A stretch of 64,000 nucleotides of DNA, taken from contig JAJEDE010000025.1 of NCBI GenBank assembly GCA_022821645.1, positions 310,001-374,000 on the forward strand, written 5' to 3'. This DNA comes from Chloroflexota bacterium (lineage in GTDB: Bacteria; Chloroflexota; UBA11872). Of the stretch, positions 54,701 through 63,275 are shown piece after piece (within the stretch, counting starts at the first letter, position 1; each line of letters opens with the position of its first letter). Both the position numbers and the translations under genes were made by a program. The notes beneath the pieces were generated by a model. It made no database searches. It was not told the DNA's origin and was given only the letters and a program-made list of their open reading frames with translations.

Positions 54701-54800
54701 CGAACTCAGCGCCACCCACGCGGCCAGGTCTTCCGGCGTGCGCCCCGAGGGCGCAGGTAAGCGGTCGGCCGCGAAGAGGGATTCGCGGCTGGCCATGGTG
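54701..54800 (-). pseudogene. duplicated 5' end of dprA (direct repeat copy 2)
   Basis: From ATG at 54796 the minus strand reads the first 33 residues of DprA (MASRESLFAADRLPAPSG onward) and then hits TGA shortly after the repeat ends. The bases beyond 54800 probably are the original upstream region of dprA, so its native promoter is now attached to this 35-codon stub. Confidence 0.85.
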
Positions 54801-54962
54801 TCAGCTTAGCGTCGGAGGAGTGGTCGGTGCGGGGCGCGGCCCCGATGTGGGACGGGGATGCCCATTAGGAACGGGCGGCTGGTTGGCCGATGGTTATGGA
54901 CGGCTGCCTCCGCGACACGGAAGATGGGCTGGGAGACTTAGCCGAGGTACGGAGGCGACGGG

Positions 54963-55190
54963 ATGACTGACTGGGAGAGGTGCCCGGCGGTGGAACGTCG
55001 TCCCGGCAAGCTCAGCGGGGCGTGGACATTCGCCGGCACGCGGGTGCCGGTGTCCGCCCTCTTCGAGAACCTGGAGAGCGGCGCTACGGTTGGCCAGTTC
55101 CTGGATTGGTTTCCGGGCGTTGAAGCCTGGCAGGTTCGCGCGGTGCTGGAACACGAAGCGGAGGCTCTGCGAGTTCCCGCGCCACTGTGA
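54963..55190 (+). CDS. DUF433 protein (antitoxin-like)
   Basis: A 75-residue protein with the DUF433 pattern: KLSGAWTFAGTRVPVSALFENLESGATVGQFLDWFPGV in part, the conserved GTRVPV and a winged-helix core. DUF433 proteins are commonly paired with PIN-like DUF5615 proteins, as here, and are assumed to be antitoxins. The stop overlaps the next GTG start by four bases (GTGA). Confidence 0.82.
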   Translation: MTDWERCPAVERRPGKLSGAWTFAGTRVPVSALFENLESGATVGQFLDWFPGVEAWQVRAVLEHEAEALRVPAPL

Positions 55191-55504
55191 GGATTCTGGT
55201 CGATCAGGGGACCCCGGCGCCGCTGCGTCGTCACCTGGACAGCTATGTCGTGGAAACGGCAGCCGAGCGCGGCTGGTCGGATTTGGATAACGGGGACCTG
55301 ATCGACAACGCCGAGCAGGCGGGCTGCGAGGTCCTGATCACTACCGATCAGAATTTGCGATATCAGCAGAACCTTGCCGGTCGAAGGCTGGCCGTGGTGG
55401 TTCTGCTTTCTACCGCGTGGCCCAAAGTGCAGTTGCGCGCGGAGGAGATCCGTACGGCGCTTGACCAGATAGGCCCCGGGGAACTGAGGGAAGTCCCGAT
55501 CTGA
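55187..55504 (+). CDS. DUF5615 PIN-like protein (toxin-like)
   Basis: A 105-residue PIN-like protein. It starts MRILVDQGTPAPLRRHL (D6), has DLIDNAEQAGCEVLITTDQN with acidic residues at PIN positions and RLAVVVLL. DUF5615 lies downstream of DUF433 in numerous genomes, as a presumed toxin. It uses a GTG start coupled to the antitoxin gene. Confidence 0.8.
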   Translation: MRILVDQGTPAPLRRHLDSYVVETAAERGWSDLDNGDLIDNAEQAGCEVLITTDQNLRYQQNLAGRRLAVVVLLSTAWPKVQLRAEEIRTALDQIGPGELREVPI

Positions 55505-55598
55505 GGCAGCGGCGACGATGAGGGCGGTGGGCGGGGTCACCACGCACGTGCAACGGAGCTTGGGAGGATTCGGCCTGGCTGGGTTGACAGGGGTGTGG

Positions 55599-55693
55599 TT
55601 CGACAAGGGCCCTTCGACATGCTCAGGGCAGGCTCTTCGACGGGCTCCGGCCCCGCCGCTTCGGCAAGCTCAGGACAGGCTCACCACGAACGG
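55599..55693. repeat. dispersed TTCGACA-GCTCAGG type repeat
   Basis: Three imperfect units of CTTCGACATGCTCAGGGC type occur in a row, ending in ACAGGCTCACCACGAACGG. This sequence family is familiar from many GC-rich genomes as an intergenic repeat. A degenerate relative lies at 59366-59412. Confidence 0.65.
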
Positions 55694-55737
55694 GGGGCAG
55701 GGCTCCGTGGGCGAGGAGGTGGTAGGCGTGGGGTCGG

Positions 55738-56745
55738 TCAGGGAGCGGGTTTGGCCAGCAGGTTGATGATGAGGCGGATCATCAGGTCTTTGCTGGCCGT
55801 TGCGCTCTCGGCGATGAGCAGCGTGAGCGCGGTCAGCGCCTGGGGGTTGAGCCGGTGCTCGACGCCTTCCTGTTTCAGGTAAAGCAGGAACAGCAGGGAA
55901 CCGATGCGCTTGTTGCCATCGGTGAAGGGATGGTCCTTGACGAGGAAGTAGAGGAGGTGGGCCGCCTTAGCCTCGCGTGAGTCATAGAGCGGCTGGCCGA
56001 ACATGGTCTGTTCGATGTTGCCGAGGACGGCTTCCAAGGCGTCGCCCCGCGGATTGCCGAATAGATCGGTTGCTTCGCCGCGCGCCGTGAGTTCGCGCTT
56101 GAACTCGGCGATGGCACCAACGGCGCGGTCATGGCGCAGAACGCCGCGCGCCGGCCGGGCGCCGGGCGGCGCGGTGAGTTGGTTTTCATCGTATTCCAGC
56201 AGCAGGCGCCAGGTGTCGGCGTAGCCGCCGATGAGGTCCAGCACTTCCTGTCCGGTGCTATCGACCAGCGCCTGGTTGCGGAGTGTGTCGGCCAGCAGAT
56301 TCAGGGTGTCGCGGGCTTCCTGGAGTCCGCGTTCGGCGAGGCGCTGCTGGTTGAGGGTGAAGCCGCGAACCAGGTGCTCGCGCAGGGTGCGGGTGGCCCA
56401 CTGGCGAAAGCGCACGCCGCGACGCGAGTTGACGCGGTAGCCGACGGAGATGATGGCGTCGAGGTTGTAGTGGGTCAGGGTTCGCCGGACTTGACGTCTG
56501 CCTTCCGTTCGAACTACCGAGGAATCCTCGGTAGTTGCCTCGCGCTCCAACTCCCGGCTGCTGAAGACGTTATTCAAATGCAGGCTGACGTTGTCGGTTG
56601 AGGTCTCGAACAGGTCGGCCATCTGCCGCTGGGTGAGCCAGACGGTTTCCCGGTCGAAGCGGACATCAACGCGGGTCTCGCCGCCCTCGGTCTCGTAGAC
56701 GACGATCTGGCCGCCGGGCGCCGGCACGGGTGCTTCGCTGCTCAT
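55738..56745 (-). CDS. RhuM-family protein with Fic domain
   Basis: A 335-residue protein: an N-terminal RhuM-type DNA-binding region (VDVRFDRETVWLTQRQMADLF to YNLDAIISVGYRVNSRRGVRFRQWA) and a C-terminal Fic domain with HPFTDGNKRIGSLLF, the HPFxDGNxR motif that transfers AMP to target proteins. RhuM genes are common in mobile islands. An inverted repeat lies inside the coding region at 56512-56536. The start is ATG at 56745; the upstream frame to 56871 lacks homology. Its target is unknown. Confidence 0.87.
   Translation of the reverse strand: MSSEAPVPAPGGQIVVYETEGGETRVDVRFDRETVWLTQRQMADLFETSTDNVSLHLNNVFSSRELEREATTEDSSVVRTEGRRQVRRTLTHYNLDAIISVGYRVNSRRGVRFRQWATRTLREHLVRGFTLNQQRLAERGLQEARDTLNLLADTLRNQALVDSTGQEVLDLIGGYADTWRLLLEYDENQLTAPPGARPARGVLRHDRAVGAIAEFKRELTARGEATDLFGNPRGDALEAVLGNIEQTMFGQPLYDSREAKAAHLLYFLVKDHPFTDGNKRIGSLLFLLYLKQEGVEHRLNPQALTALTLLIAESATASKDLMIRLIINLLAKPAP
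56512..56536. repeat. perfect palindrome inside the RhuM gene
   Basis: AACTACCGAGGA and TCCTCGGTAGTT flank a single A, a perfect 12-base inverted repeat. The two decayed RhuM copies carry matching but imperfect palindromes at the same codon position (56982-57006 and 57345-57369). Confidence 0.85.
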
Positions 56746-56802
56746 CGCATCGATCTCGAATCGAACCTGTTTAGCGTATCGCGAGTGTCCGACAGCCCTC
56801 AG

Positions 56803-57008
56803 TCGGCGAGGCGGCGCTGGTTGAGGGTGAAGCCGTGGACCAGGTGCTCCCGCAGGGTGCAGGTGGCCCACTGGCGAAAGCGCACGGCGCGCTGGGAGTT
56901 GACCCGGTAGGCGACGGAGATGATGGCGTCGAGGTTGTAGTGGGTCAGGGTTCGCCGGACTTGACGGTTGCCTTCGGTATGAACTGACGAGGATTCCTCG
57001 GTAGTTGG
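56803..57008 (-). pseudogene. partial second copy of RhuM
   Basis: On the minus strand this reads TEGNRQVRRTLTHYNLDAII and on to WATCTLREHLVHGFTLNQRRL, parallel to the RhuM gene (56333-56534), then stops at TGA. It covers about 200 bases of the N-terminal region at high identity and has no Fic part. Confidence 0.85.
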
Positions 57009-57143
57009 ATCTTGCGGCCTACGCTTGGCGAGACGTCGCTCGTTCGAATTGCCGCCGCGGATTAAGCGCTCGCCGGGGTGCGGTCTGCTTATTGGCCGGA
57101 CCAATAGCGGGCAACGACGTGACTCAAGAGCCGACAGAGGCTC

Positions 57144-57401
57144 TCACGTACAGACTGAGATGGTCGACGTCGCGGGAGATGGCTCAAGCGTCCTCAGCTT
57201 GAACTCGTGCAAATTCCGCACAAGTTGCCAGAGTCCAGCGGGGTCAGGCACGTGGCGTCGGGCACTGATCCCGAGACCAATCGCGACGACGGGTTCGAGT
57301 TGCTGTGCCTGAGAGGTCGTAGGACTCGGTGCGCCTGCGGTTCGAACTGTTAAGGAATCCTTAGGAGTTGGTGTTTCGTCCGGGTCTTGTGTCCGAAACA
57401 T
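57144..57401 (-). pseudogene. diverged third RhuM-like remnant
   Basis: A minus-strand frame reads DSLTVRTAG and, further on, LEPVVAIG and ISARRHVPD, with spacing and a few residues like RhuM (DSSVVRTEG, DAIISVG). Protein similarity alone is weak; the shared palindrome at the same place is what supports it. Confidence 0.4.
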
Positions 57402-57491
57402 GTTTGGTGGGCCAGGGCCCGATCGCGGACGGTACGTGCGGGCGCGCCATGTGCGGCTAGGACGGATGGGCGCTCATCGCGATAGCCGAGG

Positions 57492-57780
57492 TCAGGTTCG
57501 GTTCAAATTCGGCGTGATGGCGTGCGGATTGTGGGGGTCGAAGGACCAGCGCGCTGGGTTGTAACGGATGTATTCGCGAATCTTGAGCAAGGATTCGTCG
57601 CTGCGCACGATGTGTTCGTGGTAGTTGCGCTGGCATAGGCGTTTGGGGAACGGCGGCCAGTTCCGGACCTCTAAACCTCGCACGTAGTTGACCGTCGTCA
57701 GGGATCTGTAGACGCCGATTACATCGCCGAGGCGAACCCGTGGTTGCGTTGGGGTGTCGGCGCCCCTATGGGAGTAGGGC
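57492..57780 (-). pseudogene. C-terminal remnant of REP-associated tyrosine transposase (RAYT)
   Basis: The minus strand reads RLGDVIGVYRSLTTVNYVRG, PFPKRLCQRNYHEHIVR, LLKIREYIRYNPARW and DPHNPH, the C-terminal signature of IS200-like RAYT proteins. The N-terminal half with the HUH motif and the catalytic Tyr region is absent, so it is dead. It lies 400 bases from REP-like palindromes in and beside gatB. Confidence 0.8.
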
Positions 57781-57795
57781 CAGACGGGGCGGGGG

Positions 57796-59349
57796 TTATT
57801 GGGGGGTGTCGAGTTCGGTACGGATGAGGTCGCTTACGGCGCCCGGGTTGGCTTTGCCGCGGGTGATGCGCATGACCTGGCCCATGAGGAATTGGATGGC
57901 GCGGCCTTTGCCGTCGCGGTAGTCCTGGACGGCTTGCGGGTTTTCTTGGATGACCTGGCGGGCGATGGCGAGGAGTTCGTCCTGGCCGCTGATCTGGGGG
58001 CCGCGGGCCTCCACGATGGTCTTGGCGGACGTGCCAGTGGCGAACATTTCGTCGAGGACTTCGCCGGCCATGGTGCTGCTGACCGCGCCCTGGGAGCGGA
58101 GGGCGAGGAGGGCGGCGATTTCGGCTGGCGGGATGGGAATGGTGCTGCTAGCCGGGGTTGGATGCCGGGCTGACGGCCGACCCTCACCCCAACCCTCTCC
58201 CTGGGAGGGAGAGGGAGGAAGAGCGGAAGAATCCCCGCTGCCGCTGGCACGACGAGTTGCGGCGTGGGCGTTGAGGGCGCGGCGGAGTTCGTGGACGATC
58301 CAGGTGACGGCCTGGTTGGCGGGGGCGCCGGCTTGGAGGACGGCGAGGGTGTAGTCGGTGAGGGGGCGGTCCTGGACGAGTTCGGAAACGTCGTCAGCCG
58401 GTGCGCCCTGGTCGATGAGGTCGGCGGCGACCTGGTCGGGCATGCGGGGGAGGGCGGCGCTGAGGGTGTCGACGCGGTGGCGGGTGACGTGGAGGGGCGG
58501 CAGGTCGGGTTCGGGGAAGTAGCGGTAGTCGTGGGCGTATTCCTTGGTTCGCTGGGAGCGGGTGACGCCTGCGGATTCGTCCCAGCCGCGGGTTTCCTGT
58601 TCGATGGGTTGGCCGCGCTCGCGACGGTCGGTCTGGCGTTCGATTTCGAAGGCCAGGGCGCGGCCCAGCGACCGAAACGAGTTCATGTTCTTGACTTCGA
58701 CCTTCACGTCGCCGATTGGCTCGCCCTCGGGCCAGACGGAGATGTTGGCGTCGATGCGCAGCGCGCCGTCTTCCATGTTGGCGGTAGAGACTCCGATCCA
58801 GCGAAGCAGGGCGCGCAGCTTCTCGCCGTAGGCCATGGCTTCGGCGGGCGTTTGGATGTCCGGCTCGGAGACGATCTCCATGAGGGGGGCGCCGGACCGG
58901 TTGACGTCGATCAGGCTGGCGGGGGCGCCGTCGGCGGCGGTGACGTGGGTGAGGCGGGCGGTGTCCTCTTCCAGGTGAACGCGGGTGATGCCTACGCGGG
59001 TGGTTGCGCCGTCGACCTCGACGTCGAAGTGGCCGTTGATACAGAGCGGGAGGTCGTACTGGGATATCTGGTACCACTTCATGAGGTCGGGATAGGCGTA
59101 GTTCTTGCGGTCGAACTTGGCGTATTCGGGGATCTCGCAGTTCAGCGCAAGGCCGGTGCGGATGGTGTGGTCAACGGCTTCGCGGTTGATGACGGGCAGG
59201 ACGCCGGGCATGCCGAGGCAGACGGGGCAGACGTGGGTGTTGGGCCGGGCGTTGGCGTAGTCGGCGGCGCAGCCGCAGAACATCTTGCTACGGGTGCGGA
59301 GTTGGACGTGGGTCTCGAGGCCGATGACGGTGCGGTAGGCGGTAGGCAT
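57796..59349 (-). CDS. gatB: Asp/Glu-tRNA amidotransferase subunit GatB
   Basis: A 517-residue subunit that, with GatA and GatC, converts Glu-tRNA(Gln) and/or Asp-tRNA(Asn) to the right charged tRNA. N-terminal domain: [47 protein letters not shown]-terminal tail [13 protein letters not shown]. It is longer than usual GatB because residues about 362-402 are an insertion that includes [12 protein letters not shown], the translation of a REP-like palindrome (58179-58223). The insert lies in the linker between the helical and tail domains and keeps the frame. Confidence 0.95.
   Translation of the reverse strand: MPTAYRTVIGLETHVQLRTRSKMFCGCAADYANARPNTHVCPVCLGMPGVLPVINREAVDHTIRTGLALNCEIPEYAKFDRKNYAYPDLMKWYQISQYDLPLCINGHFDVEVDGATTRVGITRVHLEEDTARLTHVTAADGAPASLIDVNRSGAPLMEIVSEPDIQTPAEAMAYGEKLRALLRWIGVSTANMEDGALRIDANISVWPEGEPIGDVKVEVKNMNSFRSLGRALAFEIERQTDRRERGQPIEQETRGWDESAGVTRSQRTKEYAHDYRYFPEPDLPPLHVTRHRVDTLSAALPRMPDQVAADLIDQGAPADDVSELVQDRPLTDYTLAVLQAGAPANQAVTWIVHELRRALNAHAATRRASGSGDSSALPPSPSQGEGWGEGRPSARHPTPASSTIPIPPAEIAALLALRSQGAVSSTMAGEVLDEMFATGTSAKTIVEARGPQISGQDELLAIARQVIQENPQAVQDYRDGKGRAIQFLMGQVMRITRGKANPGAVSDLIRTELDTPQ
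58179..58223. repeat. REP-like palindrome, copy 1, inside gatB
   Basis: CCCTCACCCCAACCCTC, then CTCCCT-GGG-AGGGAG, then AGGGAGGAAGAGC; arms CCCTCTCCCT and AGGGAGAGGG form a hairpin. The second copy at 59461-59504 shares the leading and trailing parts. Confidence 0.85.
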
Positions 59350-59365
59350 GGGTTCAAGAGGGGCT

Positions 59366-59412
59366 TTCGACTGCTTTGAGTGGCCCTTCGACTAGCTCAT
59401 GGCAAGCTCCGC
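59366..59412. repeat. degenerate TTCGACA-type repeat
   Basis: CTTTCGACTGCTTTGAG and CCCTTCGACTAGCTCATGGC resemble the units at 55599-55693 with several changes. It lies between gatB and the REP-like copy. Confidence 0.4.
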
Positions 59413-59460
59413 CTTCTCGTAGAGAAGAGCTTCGCGAAACCCAGGGTTGGGTGCCCGGAA

Positions 59461-59504
59461 GACCCTCACCCCAACCCTCTCCCACGGGGAGAGGGAGGAA
59501 GAGC
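59461..59504. repeat. REP-like palindrome, copy 2, between gatB and gatA
   Basis: Same leading CCCTCACCCCAACCCTC and trailing AGAGGGAGGAAGAGC as copy 1; arms CCCTCTCCC and GGGAGAGGG flank ACG. It is in a 240-base gap without a gene, and could also act as a processing or stabilising hairpin in the gat transcript. Confidence 0.85.
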
Positions 59505-59589
59505 CGCCGCAGTCTCGAGGACTCCGGGCATTGAGCAAAGGTCTCCTGAGGGAGAGGGAAAGACCGGATGCGGCAGGGAGTGGTGACGG

Positions 59590-61062
59590 TCATTGGGCGT
59601 CGATGGCTTTGGTGGGGGCGGGGAGGGGGCCGCGGGTGCGTTCGTAGGCGTGGGCGGCCTGGAGGAGGCGGGGTTCGGCGAAGGGCGGGGCGATGAGTTG
59701 CAGGCCGACCGGGAGGCCGTCCACGAAACCGCAGGGGATGCTGAGGCAGGGCAGGCCGGCAAGCGAGGCGGGCAGCGTCATGATGTCGGACTGGTACATG
59801 GCCACGGGGTCGTCGAGCTTGGCGCCGAGGTCGAACGCGGGCGTGGGGACGACGGGGGCGGCGATGACATCCACATCCCGGAAGGCGGTCTCGAAGTCGG
59901 ACTTGATGAGGGTGCGGACTTTCTGGGCGCGGACGTAGTAGGCGTCGTAGTAGCCGGAGGAGAGGGCGAAGGTGCCGATCATGATGCGGCGCTTGACTTC
60001 GGACCCGAAGCCCCGGCCGCGGATGCGGGCCATCATCTCGTCGACGTCGGTGGCCTGGGGGTCGGAAAGGCCGTACTTGACGCCGTTGTAGCGGGCCAGG
60101 TTGGCGCTGGCTTCGGACGGGGCGATGACGTAGTAGGTGGGCAGGGCGTATTCGGTGTGTGGGAGGGTGATCTCGCGCTGGGTGGCGCCGACGGATTGCA
60201 GGGTGTCGATGGCGGCGCGGACGGAGTCTCCGACCCGGGGATCGAGGCCTTCGCCGAAGTATTCGGGCGCCACGCCGATGCGCAGCCCGCCGATATCCCG
60301 ATTCAACTCGCCGGCGTAGTCGGGCACAGGCTCCTCAGCAGAGGTTGAATCGCGCGGGTCGTGTCCGGCCAGGGCGCCCAGCAGGAGAGCGGCGTCGGTG
60401 ACGTCCTTGGTGAGCACGCCGATCTGGTCAAGCGAGGAGGCGAAGGCGATGAGGCCGAAGCGCGAGATGCGGCCGTAGGTGGGCTTGAGTCCCACGCAGC
60501 CGCAGAGGGCGGCGGGCTGGCGGACCGAGCCGCCGGTGTCCGATCCGAGCGCGGCCAGGCACTCGTCGGCGGCCACGGCCGCCGCCGAGCCGCCACTGGA
60601 GCCGCCGGGCACCTTGTCCAGGTCCCAGGGGTTGCGCACGGGCTTGTAGGCGGAATGCTCGTTGGAGGAGCCCATGGCGAACTCGTCCATGTTGGTTTTG
60701 CCGAGCGTGACGGCGCCGGCCTGCTTCAAGCGGGTGACGGCGGTGGCGTCGTAGGGCGGGATGAAGCCCTGGAGGATGCGGGAGGCGCAGGTGGTTTCCA
60801 CGCCGGCGGTGGTGAGCACGTCCTTCAGGGCGATGGGCAGACCGAGGAGCGGGCCGTTGTCGCCCGCCCCGAGGCGTTTGTCGGCGGCGGCGGCCTGTTC
60901 GAGAGCGAGATCGGCGGTGACGGTGAGGTAGGCGCCGACGCGGTCGTCCACGTCCTGAATGCGGTCCAGGAGGGCCTGGGTGAGTTCGACCGAACTGAAT
61001 TGCCCGGAGCGCAGTCCGTCCGTGGCGGCATGGAGGGTAAGGCGGTGAAGGTGGTCGGGCAC
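59590..61062 (-). CDS. gatA: Asp/Glu-tRNA amidotransferase subunit GatA
   Basis: A 490-residue amidase that supplies ammonia from glutamine. The catalytic triad: Lys in [10 protein letters not shown], cis-Ser in [13 protein letters not shown] and Ser nucleophile in [15 protein letters not shown] at 61062 starts four bases after gatC's stop; a longer reading from 61116 overlaps gatC and lacks homology. The order gatC-gatA-gatB on the minus strand is a natural operon with a 240-base gap before gatB. Confidence 0.95.
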   Translation of the reverse strand: MPDHLHRLTLHAATDGLRSGQFSSVELTQALLDRIQDVDDRVGAYLTVTADLALEQAAAADKRLGAGDNGPLLGLPIALKDVLTTAGVETTCASRILQGFIPPYDATAVTRLKQAGAVTLGKTNMDEFAMGSSNEHSAYKPVRNPWDLDKVPGGSSGGSAAAVAADECLAALGSDTGGSVRQPAALCGCVGLKPTYGRISRFGLIAFASSLDQIGVLTKDVTDAALLLGALAGHDPRDSTSAEEPVPDYAGELNRDIGGLRIGVAPEYFGEGLDPRVGDSVRAAIDTLQSVGATQREITLPHTEYALPTYYVIAPSEASANLARYNGVKYGLSDPQATDVDEMMARIRGRGFGSEVKRRIMIGTFALSSGYYDAYYVRAQKVRTLIKSDFETAFRDVDVIAAPVVPTPAFDLGAKLDDPVAMYQSDIMTLPASLAGLPCLSIPCGFVDGLPVGLQLIAPPFAEPRLLQAAHAYERTRGPLPAPTKAIDAQ

Positions 61063-61066
61063 TGAT

Positions 61067-61360
61067 TCAGGACTCGTCGAGGACGGGGGGCACGCGGATC
61101 TGGCCGTCCTCGACACGCGGAGCGTTGTGGAGCACGGCGTCGAGCGGGAGCGAATCGGCGACCTCGTCGTCGCGTTCGACGTTGTCCAGCGGGATGACCT
61201 GCGCGGTGGGGGGGATGTGGTCGGTGTCGAGGGTGTTGAGGGCTTCGAAGGCCTGGAGGATGCGGCCCAATTCGCCGCGCAACCGCTCGCGCTCGTCGTC
61301 GGCTAATTCGAGACGCGCGAGATCGGCGGCGTGGTCGACCTGGGAACGATCAATGGACAC
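61067..61360 (-). CDS. gatC: Asp/Glu-tRNA amidotransferase subunit GatC
   Basis: A 97-residue helper that wraps around GatA. It begins [19 protein letters not shown], a standard GatC start, and ends VPPVLDES. It is the first gene of gatC-gatA-gatB; no separate promoter is evident in the 66-base gap upstream. Confidence 0.93.
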   Translation of the reverse strand: MSIDRSQVDHAADLARLELADDERERLRGELGRILQAFEALNTLDTDHIPPTAQVIPLDNVERDDEVADSLPLDAVLHNAPRVEDGQIRVPPVLDES

Positions 61361-61426
61361 GGGGGTGCTCAGGTGGATGGATGGCCGGGGGCGATTATAG
61401 GGAGAGGGGGCGGGGCGGCCGGGCGA

Positions 61427-62035
61427 TCAGGTCGAGTAGTCGAACTTTGCTTCCCAGTCGCCTACGCCGTCGCGGAGCAGGTCGAAGAGGTTCCAGACGC
61501 TGCAGTAGGAGTCGCCGGGTCCGAGGAAGTCGGAGGCGACGCGCACGATCGATCCGTCGGCGCTCTTGTGGAAGACGGAGACGCCGGGCATGGCGTTGGA
61601 GCCGTAGTGCTCGTCCTCGGACTCGAAGCCCATGTCTTTGAACAGGGTGGTGCCGCCCACCGAAAGCATGCGGAAGCGCCAGCCGCGTTTCCGCCGGAAT
61701 TGCTGCTGGGTTTCGACGCTGTCGGGCGAGACGACCACGAAGGCCGAGCGGTCCTCCAGGTGATGGAGCACGCCGTTGAAGCCGTCGGCCCACATGGTGC
61801 AGTAGGGACAACCCGAGCCCATGTTGTGGATCAGGATCAGGTCGGGCTTGTCGCCGAATGCCTCGGAAAGCGTGACCGGCCCATCGGGTCCGTGGAGTTC
61901 GTAGTCCCGGACCGGCTCTGACGGCACGCGGCGGCGGACTTCCTTTAAGCGCTTCTGCGCTCTTTCCAGGTCGGCCCAGGCCGCGGCAAGTTCTTCCTGT
62001 AGATCGGTCGGAGCGGTCACCGTGATTCCCTTCAA
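61427..62035 (-). CDS. DUF899-like thioredoxin-fold protein
   Basis: A 202-residue protein with a helical lead, then a thioredoxin-fold region around LILIHNMGSGCPYCTMWADG (CxxC at about 75-78) and the later FVVVSPDSVETQQQFRRKRGW. This fits the DUF899 group, which is poorly characterised and often called thioredoxin-like or AhpC-related. Likely cytosolic. The next gene upstream is divergent, 160 bases away. Confidence 0.72.
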   Translation of the reverse strand: MKGITVTAPTDLQEELAAAWADLERAQKRLKEVRRRVPSEPVRDYELHGPDGPVTLSEAFGDKPDLILIHNMGSGCPYCTMWADGFNGVLHHLEDRSAFVVVSPDSVETQQQFRRKRGWRFRMLSVGGTTLFKDMGFESEDEHYGSNAMPGVSVFHKSADGSIVRVASDFLGPGDSYCSVWNLFDLLRDGVGDWEAKFDYST

Positions 62036-62195
62036 CGTGCTCTTGGGCGGGCGGTCATTTCAGCTTCATCAAGTGTAGGAGCGCGGTACCGCCGTGCAGT
62101 TGGCGATCAGACAGTTGTCTAATCCCCAGGTGAGCAAGCGCGCATTTGCGGCCATCGGGCGTAGGATTCTTGCGACGTCACCGAGGTGAATCGCA

Positions 62196-63269
62196 ATGGT
62201 CATGACAGGCGAGCCGGACCTCCACAACGACGCGCCAGTCGCGGTCCGTAGTTCGCGCCGGCTGTTTAGCAGCGGCGAGCCGCATGCCCATTACTCGGCC
62301 AGCCTGGCGCAGCTTGGGAGCGGGCGGCTGGTGATGGCGTTTAGTTGGGCGCGCGGGGTGCAGCGCCAGAACAACGGCGTCATGTTGACGTCGCGCTCGG
62401 ACGACGACGGGGCGACGTGGGCCACGCCGGAGGCGATCTACGCGAAGCCCGGTTGGGACTGCATGCATTTGGGAGGGTTGATGCTGTTTTCGGATGCGCG
62501 GCTGCTGCTGGGGCTTGGGCGCATCCAGATGGATCCGAGCTTGCCGGGTGACGAGCCCTGTACGGGTTGGTACATGTCGACGACCTGTTCGGCGGACGGG
62601 GGCGAGACCTGGGGGCCGGAGGGACCGGAAATCAGGCTCTTTCCCGAGTGGTCGGAGCTGTATGGGGCCAGCAATCCCCACAGGCTGGACGACGGCCGGC
62701 ACATGCTGGCAGCGATCGGGACCACGGGACGCGATACCGGCTGGCAGGCGGGGGTCTGCTTTACCGCCGACGAGGGTGAGAGCTTTTCGGCGCCGGTGAT
62801 CGTGGCGTCGCACCCGACGCTGGGCTTCGGCGACATGGACATCATCCGGCTGGCGGACGGACGGTACCTGGCCGTGGCGCGGGTGTTCGACGGGCATCCG
62901 AGCGTGATCGCGTATTCGGGTGACGACGGGTTGAGTTGGACGGAACCGCGGCCGGTCGAGTTCTGGGGCGCGAACATCAAGCTGCAGCGGTTGCGCTCGG
63001 GGGCGTTGCTGTGCGCCTACCGCGACGAGCAGGGGAACCGCTCCGGGGTCGGGTGCAGCGTGAGCGTGGACGACGGCGCGACCTGGCGACGCCTCGGCTG
63101 GCTGGCCAGCCCGAGCGACGGCCCGCCGCCGGCGGCCGGCGACGTGCGCTGCGGCTATCCGGACATGGCGCGGCTGAGGAACGGGAACCTGGGCTGCGTG
63201 CTGGCGCCGTCGGCCGACGCTGACGGGATTATCGACTTGCGCTGGCTGGAGCTGATCGATCGGACCTAG
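62196..63269 (+). CDS. sialidase-like BNR/Asp-box protein
   Basis: A 357-residue six-bladed propeller with five Asp boxes (S-x-D-x-G-x-T-W form): RSDDDGATW, SADGGETW, TADEGESFS, SGDDGLSW and SVDDGATW. This fits exo-alpha-sialidases or related glycosyl hydrolases, but catalytic Arg triad and Tyr/Glu pair are not clear, and no signal peptide is present. GAGGTGA seven bases before the ATG supports the start. Convergent with the SDR gene. Confidence 0.75.
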   Translation: MVMTGEPDLHNDAPVAVRSSRRLFSSGEPHAHYSASLAQLGSGRLVMAFSWARGVQRQNNGVMLTSRSDDDGATWATPEAIYAKPGWDCMHLGGLMLFSDARLLLGLGRIQMDPSLPGDEPCTGWYMSTTCSADGGETWGPEGPEIRLFPEWSELYGASNPHRLDDGRHMLAAIGTTGRDTGWQAGVCFTADEGESFSAPVIVASHPTLGFGDMDIIRLADGRYLAVARVFDGHPSVIAYSGDDGLSWTEPRPVEFWGANIKLQRLRSGALLCAYRDEQGNRSGVGCSVSVDDGATWRRLGWLASPSDGPPPAAGDVRCGYPDMARLRNGNLGCVLAPSADADGIIDLRWLELIDRT

Positions 63270-63275
63270 CGGCAC

